9,318 bases of DNA from JAAEQD01 sp964521815 (GTDB taxonomy: Bacteria > Zixibacteria > MSB-5A5 > UBA10806 > 4484-95). Position 1 is the first letter of the stretch, and the number at the start of each line of letters is the position of its first letter. Made by a program: the position numbers and the translations under genes. The stretch spans positions 1 through 9,318 of the forward strand of contig CAZFSN010000131.1 in assembly GCA_964521815.1 (NCBI GenBank), given 5' to 3'. Positions 1 through 5,131 of this stretch are shown in pieces. The notes below the pieces were generated by a model that did not search any database, was not told the origin of the DNA, and was given only the letters and a program-made list of their open reading frames with translations.

Positions 1-929
1 GCCGCCGTAAGCTTACCGAGGATAAATCGACCGATTCATATCGTCTGATATTCAGCGAATCCGATGGCCTGCCCGGCCTGATTGTCGATAAATACGCGGA
101 TTACCTCGTAGTGCAGTCATCGACTGCCGGGATTGACAGAGCTAAAGATAGCATAGTCAAAGCCCTGATCGATCAGATAAAACCATCGGGGATGTATGAA
201 CGAAGCGATGTCGAATCACGCAAGATCGAAGGCTTGAAAGCGCATGTTGGCATTTTGTATGGCAACCCGCCCCCGCATCGATTACAGATTATGGAAAACA
301 GTTTAAAATTCGAGGTTGATATTATCACCGGACAAAAAACCGGTTTCTATCTCGATCAGCGCGATAATCGTCTCATGGTGGGGTCATATGCTAATGGTTT
401 GGATATTCTCGATTGTTTCTGCCATACCGGCGCGTTTTCGGTATATGGCCTAAAAGCCGGCGCGAAGTCGGCAACTTTAATCGATAGCTCGGATGATTGT
501 CTGGATCAAGCTAAACGCAATATCGAAATCAACGGATTTGATACAAAGCGGGCGGAGTTTATCAAGGCGGATGCGTTCGAACAGCTCAGGCAATTTCAGA
601 ATTCCAGCCGTAAGTTCGATATGGTCATCCTCGATCCACCCAAGTTTGCCAAATCCCGAACACATCTTAAGAAAGCGCTGGCCGCTTACAAAGATATCAA
701 TATGCTGGCGATTAATAATTTAAAACCCGGCGGTTTACTGGCGACTTTCTCGTGTTCCGGTATAGTGGATTGCGCCACGCTGAAAACCGTGCTGTTCTGG
801 GCCGCGGTCGATACCGGCCGTCAGGTTCAAATAATCCGTGATTTCCATCAGGGTACTGACCACCCATGCCTGGCTACATTCCCAGAGGCGGATTATCTCA
901 ACGGCTGTTTGTGCCGGGTTACCGATTGA
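1..929 (+). CDS. rlmI: 23S rRNA (cytosine-C5) methyltransferase, RlmI type, 5'-truncated
   Basis: A class I SAM-dependent methyltransferase of the COG1092/RlmI family, which in E. coli makes m5C1962 in 23S rRNA. The reading frame is open from base 3 and enters from outside the window, so the GTG at 111 is internal. About 308 codons are visible. From memory E. coli RlmI is close to 396 residues, so the missing part is mainly the N-terminal PUA-like RNA-binding domain. Visible landmarks in order: SYRLIFSESDGLPGLIVDKY (codons 13-32, linker domain), GQKTGFYLDQRDNR (about nt 330-371), the SAM-binding motif DCFCHTGAF (about nt 411-437), motif IV DPPKF (nt 633-647), YKDINMLA, then FSCSG (nt 747-761), whose cysteine is the expected nucleophile. 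The remembered E. coli protein matches closely through DINMLAI and FSCSG to the C-terminus. No intrinsic terminator is evident directly after the stop; repeat elements follow within 50 bases. Confidence 0.93.
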   Translation, partial: RRKLTEDKSTDSYRLIFSESDGLPGLIVDKYADYLVVQSSTAGIDRAKDSIVKALIDQIKPSGMYERSDVESRKIEGLKAHVGILYGNPPPHRLQIMENSLKFEVDIITGQKTGFYLDQRDNRLMVGSYANGLDILDCFCHTGAFSVYGLKAGAKSATLIDSSDDCLDQAKRNIEINGFDTKRAEFIKADAFEQLRQFQNSSRKFDMVILDPPKFAKSRTHLKKALAAYKDINMLAINNLKPGGLLATFSCSGIVDCATLKTVLFWAAVDTGRQVQIIRDFHQGTDHPCLATFPEADYLNGCLCRVTD

Positions 930-975
930 CCGGAAGATATACAGATTTAGATCAATGCGTAGATATCATATCCCC

Positions 976-1010
976 CCACTCATTACGAAACAGCGCTTCG
1001 TAACGAGTGG
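976..1010. repeat. Palindromic hairpin repeat, family 2, copy i
   Basis: Arms at 976-989 and 997-1010 match at 13 of 14 positions around a 7-base loop. The right half, GCGCTTCGTAACGAG, recurs with small changes at 5088-5115, 8164-8188 and about 2620-2635, so it belongs to a dispersed family. It abuts a family 1 repeat starting at 1014. No T-tract follows, so it is not a typical intrinsic terminator for rlmI. Confidence 0.75.
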
Positions 1011-1013
1011 AAA

Positions 1014-1066
1014 GTCATTGCGAGGGGTCCGCCGCGGCGGATGACGCGGCAATCTGTTATTCTTTT
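1014..1066 (+). repeat. Dispersed repeat, family 1, copy A
   Basis: This copy starts GTCATTGCGAGG and ends GCGGCAATCTGTTA. The ATTGC and GCAAT near the ends are self-complementary. The core holds a perfect 14-base palindrome, TCCGCCGCGGCGGA, at 1028-1041. The ends recur at 1550-1593 and, head to head, at 2689-2800. Similarity to copy B continues past the GCAATCTG end: CTGTTA, one variable base, then TCTTTT. Confidence 0.8.
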
Positions 1067-1190
1067 CGCACAATCTTCTATTGCCCTATTTAATTAATAA
1101 ACATAAACCATAGTCTTGCCCGGAACATTTTTCTTGTGCCGTCTGTTTTTATTATATGAATTTAATAGGTTCGATTAAGGAGATTATTGG

Positions 1191-1268
1191 ATGAAAGATA
1201 TTATCTTTCACAGCCTGGATTTGAAAGTGGTAGTCGATTTCATGACGATAGTCATATTGGCGGGCTGA
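1191..1268 (+). CDS. Candidate 25-residue small protein, unrecognised
   Basis: An ATG at 1191 begins a 25-codon frame ending in TGA at 1266-1268. It is preceded by AAGGAG at 1177-1182 with 8-base spacing, one of the best ribosome sites in the window. The peptide begins MKDIIFHSLDL, continues KVVVDFMTIVILAG, and is hydrophobic over its last half. That could suit a membrane-active micropeptide or a leader peptide, but it matches no family I know. The bases TGAAAGATATTATCTTTCA at 1192-1210 form a 9-1-9 inverted repeat overlapping the start codon; as RNA it could hide the start in a 7-bp hairpin. A strong terminator closes the unit at 1377-1406 with no further gene on this strand. No convincing sigma-70 promoter was found upstream; there is only an AT-rich TATTAT at 1150. 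It could equally be chance or a gene remnant. Confidence 0.35.
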   Translation: MKDIIFHSLDLKVVVDFMTIVILAG

Positions 1269-1302
1269 TAAAATTTCATATATCTGCGCTGTAACAAAAA
1301 GC

Positions 1303-1376
1303 TTGACCGGTTTGCGTCCCGGTTAAGGTGAACTGTTAAACCGTCAACCGGAAATGGAAATCGCATTCCAGATCCG
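1303..1376 (+). ncRNA. Candidate structured RNA before terminator
   Basis: A non-coding stretch with overlapping self-complementary segments. A long-range stem joins 1303-1313 to 1338-1347 with one bulge. Competing stems are ACCGG 1306-1310 with CCGGT 1319-1323, and CCGGTT 1319-1324 with AACCGG 1346-1351. A hairpin at 1349-1376 has a 4-bp outer and a 5-bp inner stem, separated by an AA/GA internal loop. It is stacked directly on the terminator at 1377. The order small ORF, foldable segment, terminator suggests a small RNA, or the untranslated tail of the 25-residue ORF. It matches no riboswitch or housekeeping RNA that I can recognise. Confidence 0.3.
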
Positions 1377-1406
1377 AAAAAAGTCCCGTTCAGCCGGGAC
1401 TTTTTT
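1377..1406. terminator. Symmetrical bidirectional intrinsic terminator
   Basis: The arms AAAAAAGTCCCG (1377-1388) and CGGGACTTTTTT (1395-1406) are perfectly complementary around a 6-base loop. A T-tract follows the hairpin on either strand. It can end a rightward transcript from the 1191 locus and the leftward transcript of the EamA transporter gene, whose stop codon is about 180 bases away. Confidence 0.88.
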
Positions 1407-1507
1407 GTTGGGGCAGATAGAAAAACCTGCCAATCACGAAACTCAATAAAAATTTATCGTCAAGATAGAAACGAAATGACATAATGAGGCAAGCCAAGCA
1501 TCAAGTG

Positions 1508-1535
1508 TCAGGATGTCGCAAAGCTTCCATCCTGA
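1508..1535. repeat. Inverted repeat with 8-bp perfect stem
   Basis: TCAGGATG (1508-1515) and CATCCTGA (1528-1535) flank a 12-base loop. It lies just beyond the transporter stop on the minus strand, without a T-tract. It may be a transcript-end stabilising hairpin or part of a longer repeat that includes copy B. Confidence 0.55.
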
Positions 1536-1549
1536 TAAATATGAAGGGT

Positions 1550-1593
1550 GTCATTGCGAGGAGCGAAGCGACGCGGCAATCTGTTAGTCTTTT
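1550..1593 (+). repeat. Dispersed repeat, family 1, copy B
   Basis: GTCATTGCGAGGAGCG through GCGGCAATCTGTTA, with the shared TCTTTT extension seen in copy A. The core is short and AGCGAAGCG-like rather than the perfect palindrome of copy A. It overlaps the 3' end of the minus-strand transporter gene, giving that gene its stop codon (TTA at 1584-1586 on the plus strand) and its last two residues. Confidence 0.82.
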
Positions 1594-2483
1594 AGGGTAA
1601 ACTTTCCACCCGCCCTGATTTTCCTCGATGGCAAACCCGAAATTATCAAAGCCAAAAATATCAAAAACCCGCCGATTGCCTTATTCAGCGAATACGCCTC
1701 ACCGCCCATTGTCCAGGCGAAAATCACCGCGAACACCGGTTCACAGGCAAGTACAAGCGATACCCGAACCGGCGAAACATGGCGCTGGGCGATCAGCTGA
1801 ATAGCGAAAGCTGTCAACGAGGGAAAGATCGCCAGGAATATCATCAGGTAGAAAGCGGTGGATGATCCGATTGCAAACGGCAGTTTGAATATCACGCCCG
1901 CCAGCAAGCTAGCCAAGCCGACAAACGCGAATTGCTGAAAGCTTAGTATATAAGGATCGGCTCCTTTTTTTATAAACTTGTCAGCATAAAGTATATGAAT
2001 GGCATAGGTGACTGCGGTAATTAGTGTGATTATATCGCCGAAATTTATCAGCGTCAAGCCGCCGGTTAATATCCATAGGCCGATAACTGAAATTACGGTA
2101 GCGATCACGCCGTTAATCGATGGCATCTTTCTGAAAATGACAATCGATAGTATTGGCACGAAAGCCACGAATAAGCCGGTGATCAAGCCGGAGTTGGCGG
2201 CGGTAGTGTATTTCAAACCGATAGTCTGGGCGACATATAATATCCAGAGCAACAAACCAAGTAACAGGCCATCCTTTAAATTGTCCCATAGTCGTTTTTT
2301 GACCCACATCAACGCGATCGCCATAATGGCCGCGGCTATAGTGAATCGGTAGCCGACAAGTATGACCGGATCGATATTATCGAGAGCTTTCTTGACAACG
2401 AAAAATGTCGATCCCCAGATAGCGGCGGCGTAGAATAAGCCGATATTGGCGGCAAAGGTTTTGGTTTTCAGAGAAAGATTCAT
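1584..2483 (-). CDS. EamA/DMT-superfamily inner-membrane transporter
   Basis: A 299-residue protein of the drug/metabolite transporter superfamily, built as two EamA domains (about residues 12-142 and 150-285) with ten likely membrane segments. Signature stretches are WGSTFFVVKKAL near residues 23-34, AANSGLITGLFVAFVPIL at 95-112 ending the third and starting the fourth helix, and LVLACEPVFAVIFAW at 243-257, the usual ...EPVFA... motif of the ninth helix. The length is typical. The substrate cannot be told; relatives export metabolites, amino acids or drugs. The ATG at 2481-2483 has no Shine-Dalgarno, but a TATAAT lies 13 bases upstream, implying a leader of about 7 bases. The last residues KD and the stop come from repeat copy B. 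The gene points away from its upstream neighbour element and shares no evident operon. Confidence 0.9.
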   Translation of the reverse strand: MNLSLKTKTFAANIGLFYAAAIWGSTFFVVKKALDNIDPVILVGYRFTIAAAIMAIALMWVKKRLWDNLKDGLLLGLLLWILYVAQTIGLKYTTAANSGLITGLFVAFVPILSIVIFRKMPSINGVIATVISVIGLWILTGGLTLINFGDIITLITAVTYAIHILYADKFIKKGADPYILSFQQFAFVGLASLLAGVIFKLPFAIGSSTAFYLMIFLAIFPSLTAFAIQLIAQRHVSPVRVSLVLACEPVFAVIFAWTMGGEAYSLNKAIGGFLIFLALIISGLPSRKIRAGGKFTLKD

Positions 2484-2496
2484 AGGCAGGAAATTT

Positions 2497-2524
2497 ATTA
2501 TAAGGTTTATAATAAAGCTATAAA
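2497..2524 (-). promoter_or_regulatory. Predicted sigma-70 promoter of the EamA gene
   Basis: Read on the minus strand: TTTATA (2519-2524), a 16-base spacer, and TATAAT (2497-2502). The hexamer ends 13 bases before the ATG, so transcription should start near 2490 and leave a leader of about 7 bases that contains no Shine-Dalgarno. Confidence 0.5.
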
Positions 2525-2532
2525 TAAAAAGT

Positions 2533-2640
2533 AGGTCTTGGTTATAAGTTACGCCAGGTCGTGCCCGTTAGGGTGTGATCGCCAAGACCTTGAGGCCTGA
2601 TTTAATTTAGCAGGCAGATCACGCTTCGCTACGACCTGCC
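2533..2640. repeat. Composite inverted-repeat element between EamA and sod
   Basis: A perfect 9-bp pair, AGGTCTTGG (2533-2541) and CCAAGACCT (2582-2590), encloses CCAGGTCGT...GTGATC. A second, inverted version, GATCAC...ACGACCTG, follows at about 2618-2638. The right half contains ACGCTTCGCTACGACC, related to the family 2 hairpins. This looks like two copies of a short repeat in opposite orientation, one partly diverged. Confidence 0.6.
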
Positions 2641-2688
2641 CGAACGTTAATGATCCCCGTACTACCGGGCTTGTAAAACAACCTTAAA

Positions 2689-2800
2689 ACTTGTCATTGC
2701 GAGGAGCCCGAAGGGCGACGAAGCAATCTGGAAGTAGTTAGGCAAAATACATCCAGATTGCTTCACCCCCGCTAAGCGCGGGGGATTCGCAATGACAAGT
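2689..2800. repeat. Head-to-head pair of family 1 repeats (copies C and D)
   Basis: Two family 1 units face each other. The outer arms, 2689-2702 and 2787-2800, are a perfect 14-base match. The inner arms, 2720-2732 and 2752-2764, are a perfect 13-base match. About 19 unpaired bases lie at the centre. The cores differ: copy C has GCCCGAAGGGC, while copy D has CCCCCGC (2766-2772) pairing with GCGGGGG (2778-2784). It lies 36 bases beyond the sod stop codon, so a sod transcript reading through would fold into a long hairpin. No T-tract is present. Confidence 0.82.
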
Positions 2801-2836
2801 AAGTTGGTTGTTCAGCAAGCTCTACACCTGTTATAT

Positions 2837-3577
2837 CTACATCTCCGCCTGAAGATTAGCCGCTACTGCTGGCCAATTGACTACATTCCACCAGGCTTTG
2901 ATATAATCAGCCCGGCGGTTTTGATATTTGAGATAGTAAGCATGTTCCCAAACATCAAGGCAGAGTATGGGTATATCGAACATCTGAGAAAGCTTTTGAT
3001 GGTTTTCCACCTGCAGGATAACCAACCTGTCATCGGCCTTGCGATAGCCAAGAATGCTCCAGCCGCTGGCTTCCACAGCTTTCGCCGCCGCCGAAAACTG
3101 GGCTTTGAATAACTCAAAATCACCGAAATTGGCTTCAATTCCATCGGCTAACATCCCCGAGGGCTCTCCGCCGCCGCCTTTGCCGGGGGGCGCCATTATT
3201 TTCCAAAACAGGTCATGAAGGTAATATCCGCCGCCCTGAAAGGCCGCCTGGCGCGACCAGTGCTGAATTAAACTATAATCGCCGTTTATCCGGGCTTTAT
3301 CCAGTTCGTTTTCCGCGATATTGAAACCCTCAGTATAGCCGGCGTGATGCTTATCGTGATGTAGCTGCATTGTTTGGGCATCGATATACGGCTCGAGCGC
3401 GTCGTAGGCATAAGGCAAGGGCGGCAAGTCGTGCTGAATAATTGCATCATCTACACCTTCAATCGGCTTGGCAGTCGGTTTATTCATCTGGGCCATCGCC
3501 AGTGTCGAACCGACCGCACCCGCGGCTATAACTGCTCCCCCGACTGTTTTCAGAAAATCTCTTCGATTTGACTCCAT
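2837..3577 (-). CDS. Tat-exported Fe/Mn-family superoxide dismutase
   Basis: A 246-residue Fe/Mn superoxide dismutase, converting superoxide to O2 and H2O2. The N-terminus has a twin-arginine signal: NRRDFLK (residues 4-10), a hydrophobic stretch, and a likely AMA cleavage site after residue 29. The enzyme is therefore probably exported already folded. By alignment with E. coli SodB from memory, the four metal ligands are present: H73 (QLHHDKHH), H121 (YLHDLFW), D208 and H212 (LDVWEHAYY), with active-site Y81. The usual water-site glutamine is replaced: G117 stands at the SodB Gln69 position, and H193 (VENHQ) stands at the MnSOD Gln146 position. This pattern is known from archaeal and cambialistic enzymes. 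There is a glycine-rich insert at 132-138. The ATG at 3575-3577 follows a strong AAGGAG on the minus strand. The gene is divergent from recA. Metal preference cannot be settled from sequence. Confidence 0.94.
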   Translation of the reverse strand: MESNRRDFLKTVGGAVIAAGAVGSTLAMAQMNKPTAKPIEGVDDAIIQHDLPPLPYAYDALEPYIDAQTMQLHHDKHHAGYTEGFNIAENELDKARINGDYSLIQHWSRQAAFQGGGYYLHDLFWKIMAPPGKGGGGEPSGMLADGIEANFGDFELFKAQFSAAAKAVEASGWSILGYRKADDRLVILQVENHQKLSQMFDIPILCLDVWEHAYYLKYQNRRADYIKAWWNVVNWPAVAANLQAEM

Positions 3578-3630
3578 GATCTCTCCTTTATTTTTTAAAG
3601 CCTTATTTTTCGTTGCAATACCGGCTATTA

Positions 3631-3659
3631 TTTATATGATTAATATTCATAACTATCAA
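3631..3659 (-). promoter_or_regulatory. Predicted sigma-70 promoter of sod
   Basis: On the minus strand: TTGATA (3654-3659), exactly 17 bases, then TATAAA (3631-3636). This is close to consensus. Transcription should start near 3624, giving a leader of about 47 bases that carries the AAGGAG ribosome site just before the ATG. Confidence 0.65.
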
Positions 3660-3860
3660 TATTTTGTTCCGGTTGCTTTAAAATTTTAAGTTTAATAATA
3701 TATTTTGTCTATAGTCAGATTAAAATAATTTAAAAGATGACTAAATGGATAAATTCAAGTAAAATTAATAATTATAAAAATACGCCTTTTAAACTTTTTG
3801 CGTATCTTTCTTAATTAATTGAATAACAATCGGTTGCCGGGTGTAAACGGAAATTGTCGA

Positions 3861-3886
3861 TATTATTTTACCTCAAGAAAATAATA
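3861..3886. promoter_or_regulatory. AT-rich inverted repeat upstream of the recA promoter
   Basis: TATTATTTT (3861-3869) and AAAATAATA (3878-3886) are perfectly complementary around 8 bases. The right arm ends 8 bases before the -35 of recA and overlaps an A-rich stretch that could act as an UP element. It could be a regulator site or simply an AT-rich coincidence. Confidence 0.35.
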
Positions 3887-3894
3887 AAAATTGC

Positions 3895-3923
3895 TTGACT
3901 ATACTGAACATATGTTATATACT
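3895..3923 (+). promoter_or_regulatory. recA sigma-70 promoter
   Basis: TTGACT (3895-3900), 17 bases, then TATACT (3918-3923): ten of twelve consensus bases at ideal spacing. The expected start is near 3930, with a leader of about 38 bases ending in AAGGAG (3956-3961), 6 bases before the recA ATG. Confidence 0.78.
3906..3916. promoter_or_regulatory. LexA (SOS) box, Gram-positive type, in the recA promoter spacer
   Basis: GAACATATGTT fits the inner part of the Bacillus/actinobacterial LexA consensus GAACNNNNGTTC, in the form GAACRNRYGTT; only the outer bases differ. It lies wholly between the -35 and -10 hexamers of recA, where a bound repressor would block RNA polymerase. Placement before recA, a core SOS gene, strongly supports this reading. 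No lexA gene is in the window. Confidence 0.68.
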
Positions 3924-3967
3924 TTTAAAAATTACCGGAAACATGGTTAAAATAGAAGGAGATAGCA

Positions 3968-5038
3968 ATGGCGGATATGGACCCCCAAAAACAGAAATCA
4001 ATAGATAACGCGCTGACTCAAATTACGCGGCAATTCGGCAAGGGCTCAATCATGCGTCTGGGGGATGGCGTCTCCCCGGCCAGAATCCCCGCCATTTCGA
4101 CCGGTTCGCTTGGTTTGGATATCGCCCTCGGCGTCGGGGGTGTTCCCCGCGGTCGGGTAGTCGAGATATTCGGCCCCGAATCGTCCGGCAAAACTACGCT
4201 GGCTTTGCATGTTATCGCTGAGGCTCAGAAAAGCGGCGGTATCGCCGCTTTTATCGATGCCGAACACGCGCTGGATGCTACCTACGCCAAAGCACTGGGT
4301 GTCGATATAGACAACCTGCTGATCTCCCAACCCGATACCGGTGAACAGGCGCTTGAGATTACCGAAACACTGGTGCGTTCCAGCGCCATCGATGTCATTG
4401 TTATCGATTCAGTGGCGGCGTTGGTACCCCGGGCGGAAATAGAGGGCGAGATGGGCGATGCCCAGATGGGTTTGCAGGCGCGGCTGATGTCTCAAGCTAT
4501 GCGCAAACTGGCCGGCACAATTTCGAAATCTCACACCTGCGTTGTTTTTATCAATCAGATAAGAATGAAAATCGGTGTCATGTTCGGCAATCCCGAAACC
4601 ACCAGCGGCGGCAACGCCCTGAAATTCTATTCCTCAGTCAGACTCGATATCAGAAAAATCGCCACACTCAAAGATGGCCAGGATGTGACCGGTTCACGTA
4701 CGCGGGTCAGAGTCGTGAAAAACAAAGTCGCGCCGCCTTTTAAAGAGGCCGAGTTTGATATAGTCTACGGCAAAGGTATCTCCCGTCTGGGTGAGGTGCT
4801 CGATTTGGGTGTGAAAACGGAGATTGTCGAGAAAGCCGGCACCTGGTTCTCCTATGGCGATGACCGTCTGGGGCAGGGTCGTGATAATTCGAAAAATTAT
4901 CTCGAGGAAAACGCCAAACTGGCCGCCGAGATCGAAAAGAAAATCCGGGTCAAGTTGGGGATTATCGATGATGGCGACAAGCCCAAACCCAAAGCCGAAA
5001 CCGAAGCCGAGCCGGATAAGGGTAAGGGGAAAAAGTAG
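3968..5038 (+). CDS. recA: Recombinase RecA
   Basis: A 356-residue RecA, the ATP-dependent strand-exchange protein that also triggers LexA self-cleavage in the SOS response. Walker A is GPESSGKT (residues 69-76), the catalytic glutamate is E99 in DAEHALD, and Walker B ends in VIVIDS (D147). Loop L1 covers about 155-172 (AEIEGEMGDAQMGLQAR), and loop L2 contains NQIRMKIGVMFGNPETTSGG (196-215), nearly identical to E. coli as remembered. The ATG at 3968 is chosen over the one at 3977 because AAGGAG sits 6 bases before it. The tail (about residues 337-356) is proline-, lysine- and glutamate-rich and ends KGKGKK, unlike the acidic tail of E. coli RecA. No recX follows; the next gene is a DUF2461 protein 93 bases on. 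Regulation is probably by LexA through the box in its promoter. Confidence 0.99.
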   Translation: MADMDPQKQKSIDNALTQITRQFGKGSIMRLGDGVSPARIPAISTGSLGLDIALGVGGVPRGRVVEIFGPESSGKTTLALHVIAEAQKSGGIAAFIDAEHALDATYAKALGVDIDNLLISQPDTGEQALEITETLVRSSAIDVIVIDSVAALVPRAEIEGEMGDAQMGLQARLMSQAMRKLAGTISKSHTCVVFINQIRMKIGVMFGNPETTSGGNALKFYSSVRLDIRKIATLKDGQDVTGSRTRVRVVKNKVAPPFKEAEFDIVYGKGISRLGEVLDLGVKTEIVEKAGTWFSYGDDRLGQGRDNSKNYLEENAKLAAEIEKKIRVKLGIIDDGDKPKPKAETEAEPDKGKGKK

Positions 5039-5055
5039 ATTATATATATACCACT

Positions 5056-5081
5056 CGCTCCCAAGCTCCTGCTTGGGAGCG
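5056..5081. repeat. Perfect 10-bp hairpin after recA
   Basis: CGCTCCCAAG (5056-5065) and CTTGGGAGCG (5072-5081) flank a 6-base loop, 17 bases past the recA stop. There is no T-tract, so it is more likely a repeat or an mRNA-stabilising hairpin than a terminator. A TATATATATA run lies just before it. Confidence 0.7.
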
Positions 5082-5087
5082 GAGCCT

Positions 5088-5111
5088 GTTACGAAGCCGG
5101 AGCTTCGTAAC
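5088..5111. repeat. Palindromic hairpin repeat, family 2, copy ii
   Basis: GTTACGAAGC (5088-5097) and GCTTCGTAAC (5102-5111) pair perfectly around a CGGA loop. The right arm runs on as GAGGAG, directly upstream of the DUF2461 start, so the repeat supplies part of that gene's ribosome-binding region. Confidence 0.75.
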
Positions 5112-5131
5112 GAGGAGATATGGAGTGTACC

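Noticed and set aside
111..113. GTG as the start of the rlmI gene
   Set aside because: The frame is open further upstream to base 3, and the residues before it match the RlmI linker domain, so the gene begins outside the window.
1306..1325. GGGACGCAAACC on the minus strand, resembling part of a c-di-GMP-I riboswitch
   Set aside because: The partner GGCAAACC segment and the rest of the fold are absent, and no gene is placed to be controlled.
2008..2352. A 114-codon plus-strand frame inside the EamA gene
   Set aside because: It is antisense to hydrophobic helix codons with no ribosome site or recognisable motif; the EamA frame explains the region.
930..2836. CRISPR array in the repeat-rich spacers
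   Set aside because: Copies are few, unevenly spaced, in both orientations and with variable cores; no regular spacers or cas genes are present.
5120..5122. First in-frame ATG as the start of the DUF2461 gene
   Set aside because: GAGGAG is only 2 bases away, while the ATG at 5132 has GGAG at normal spacing and gives the usual N-terminus.
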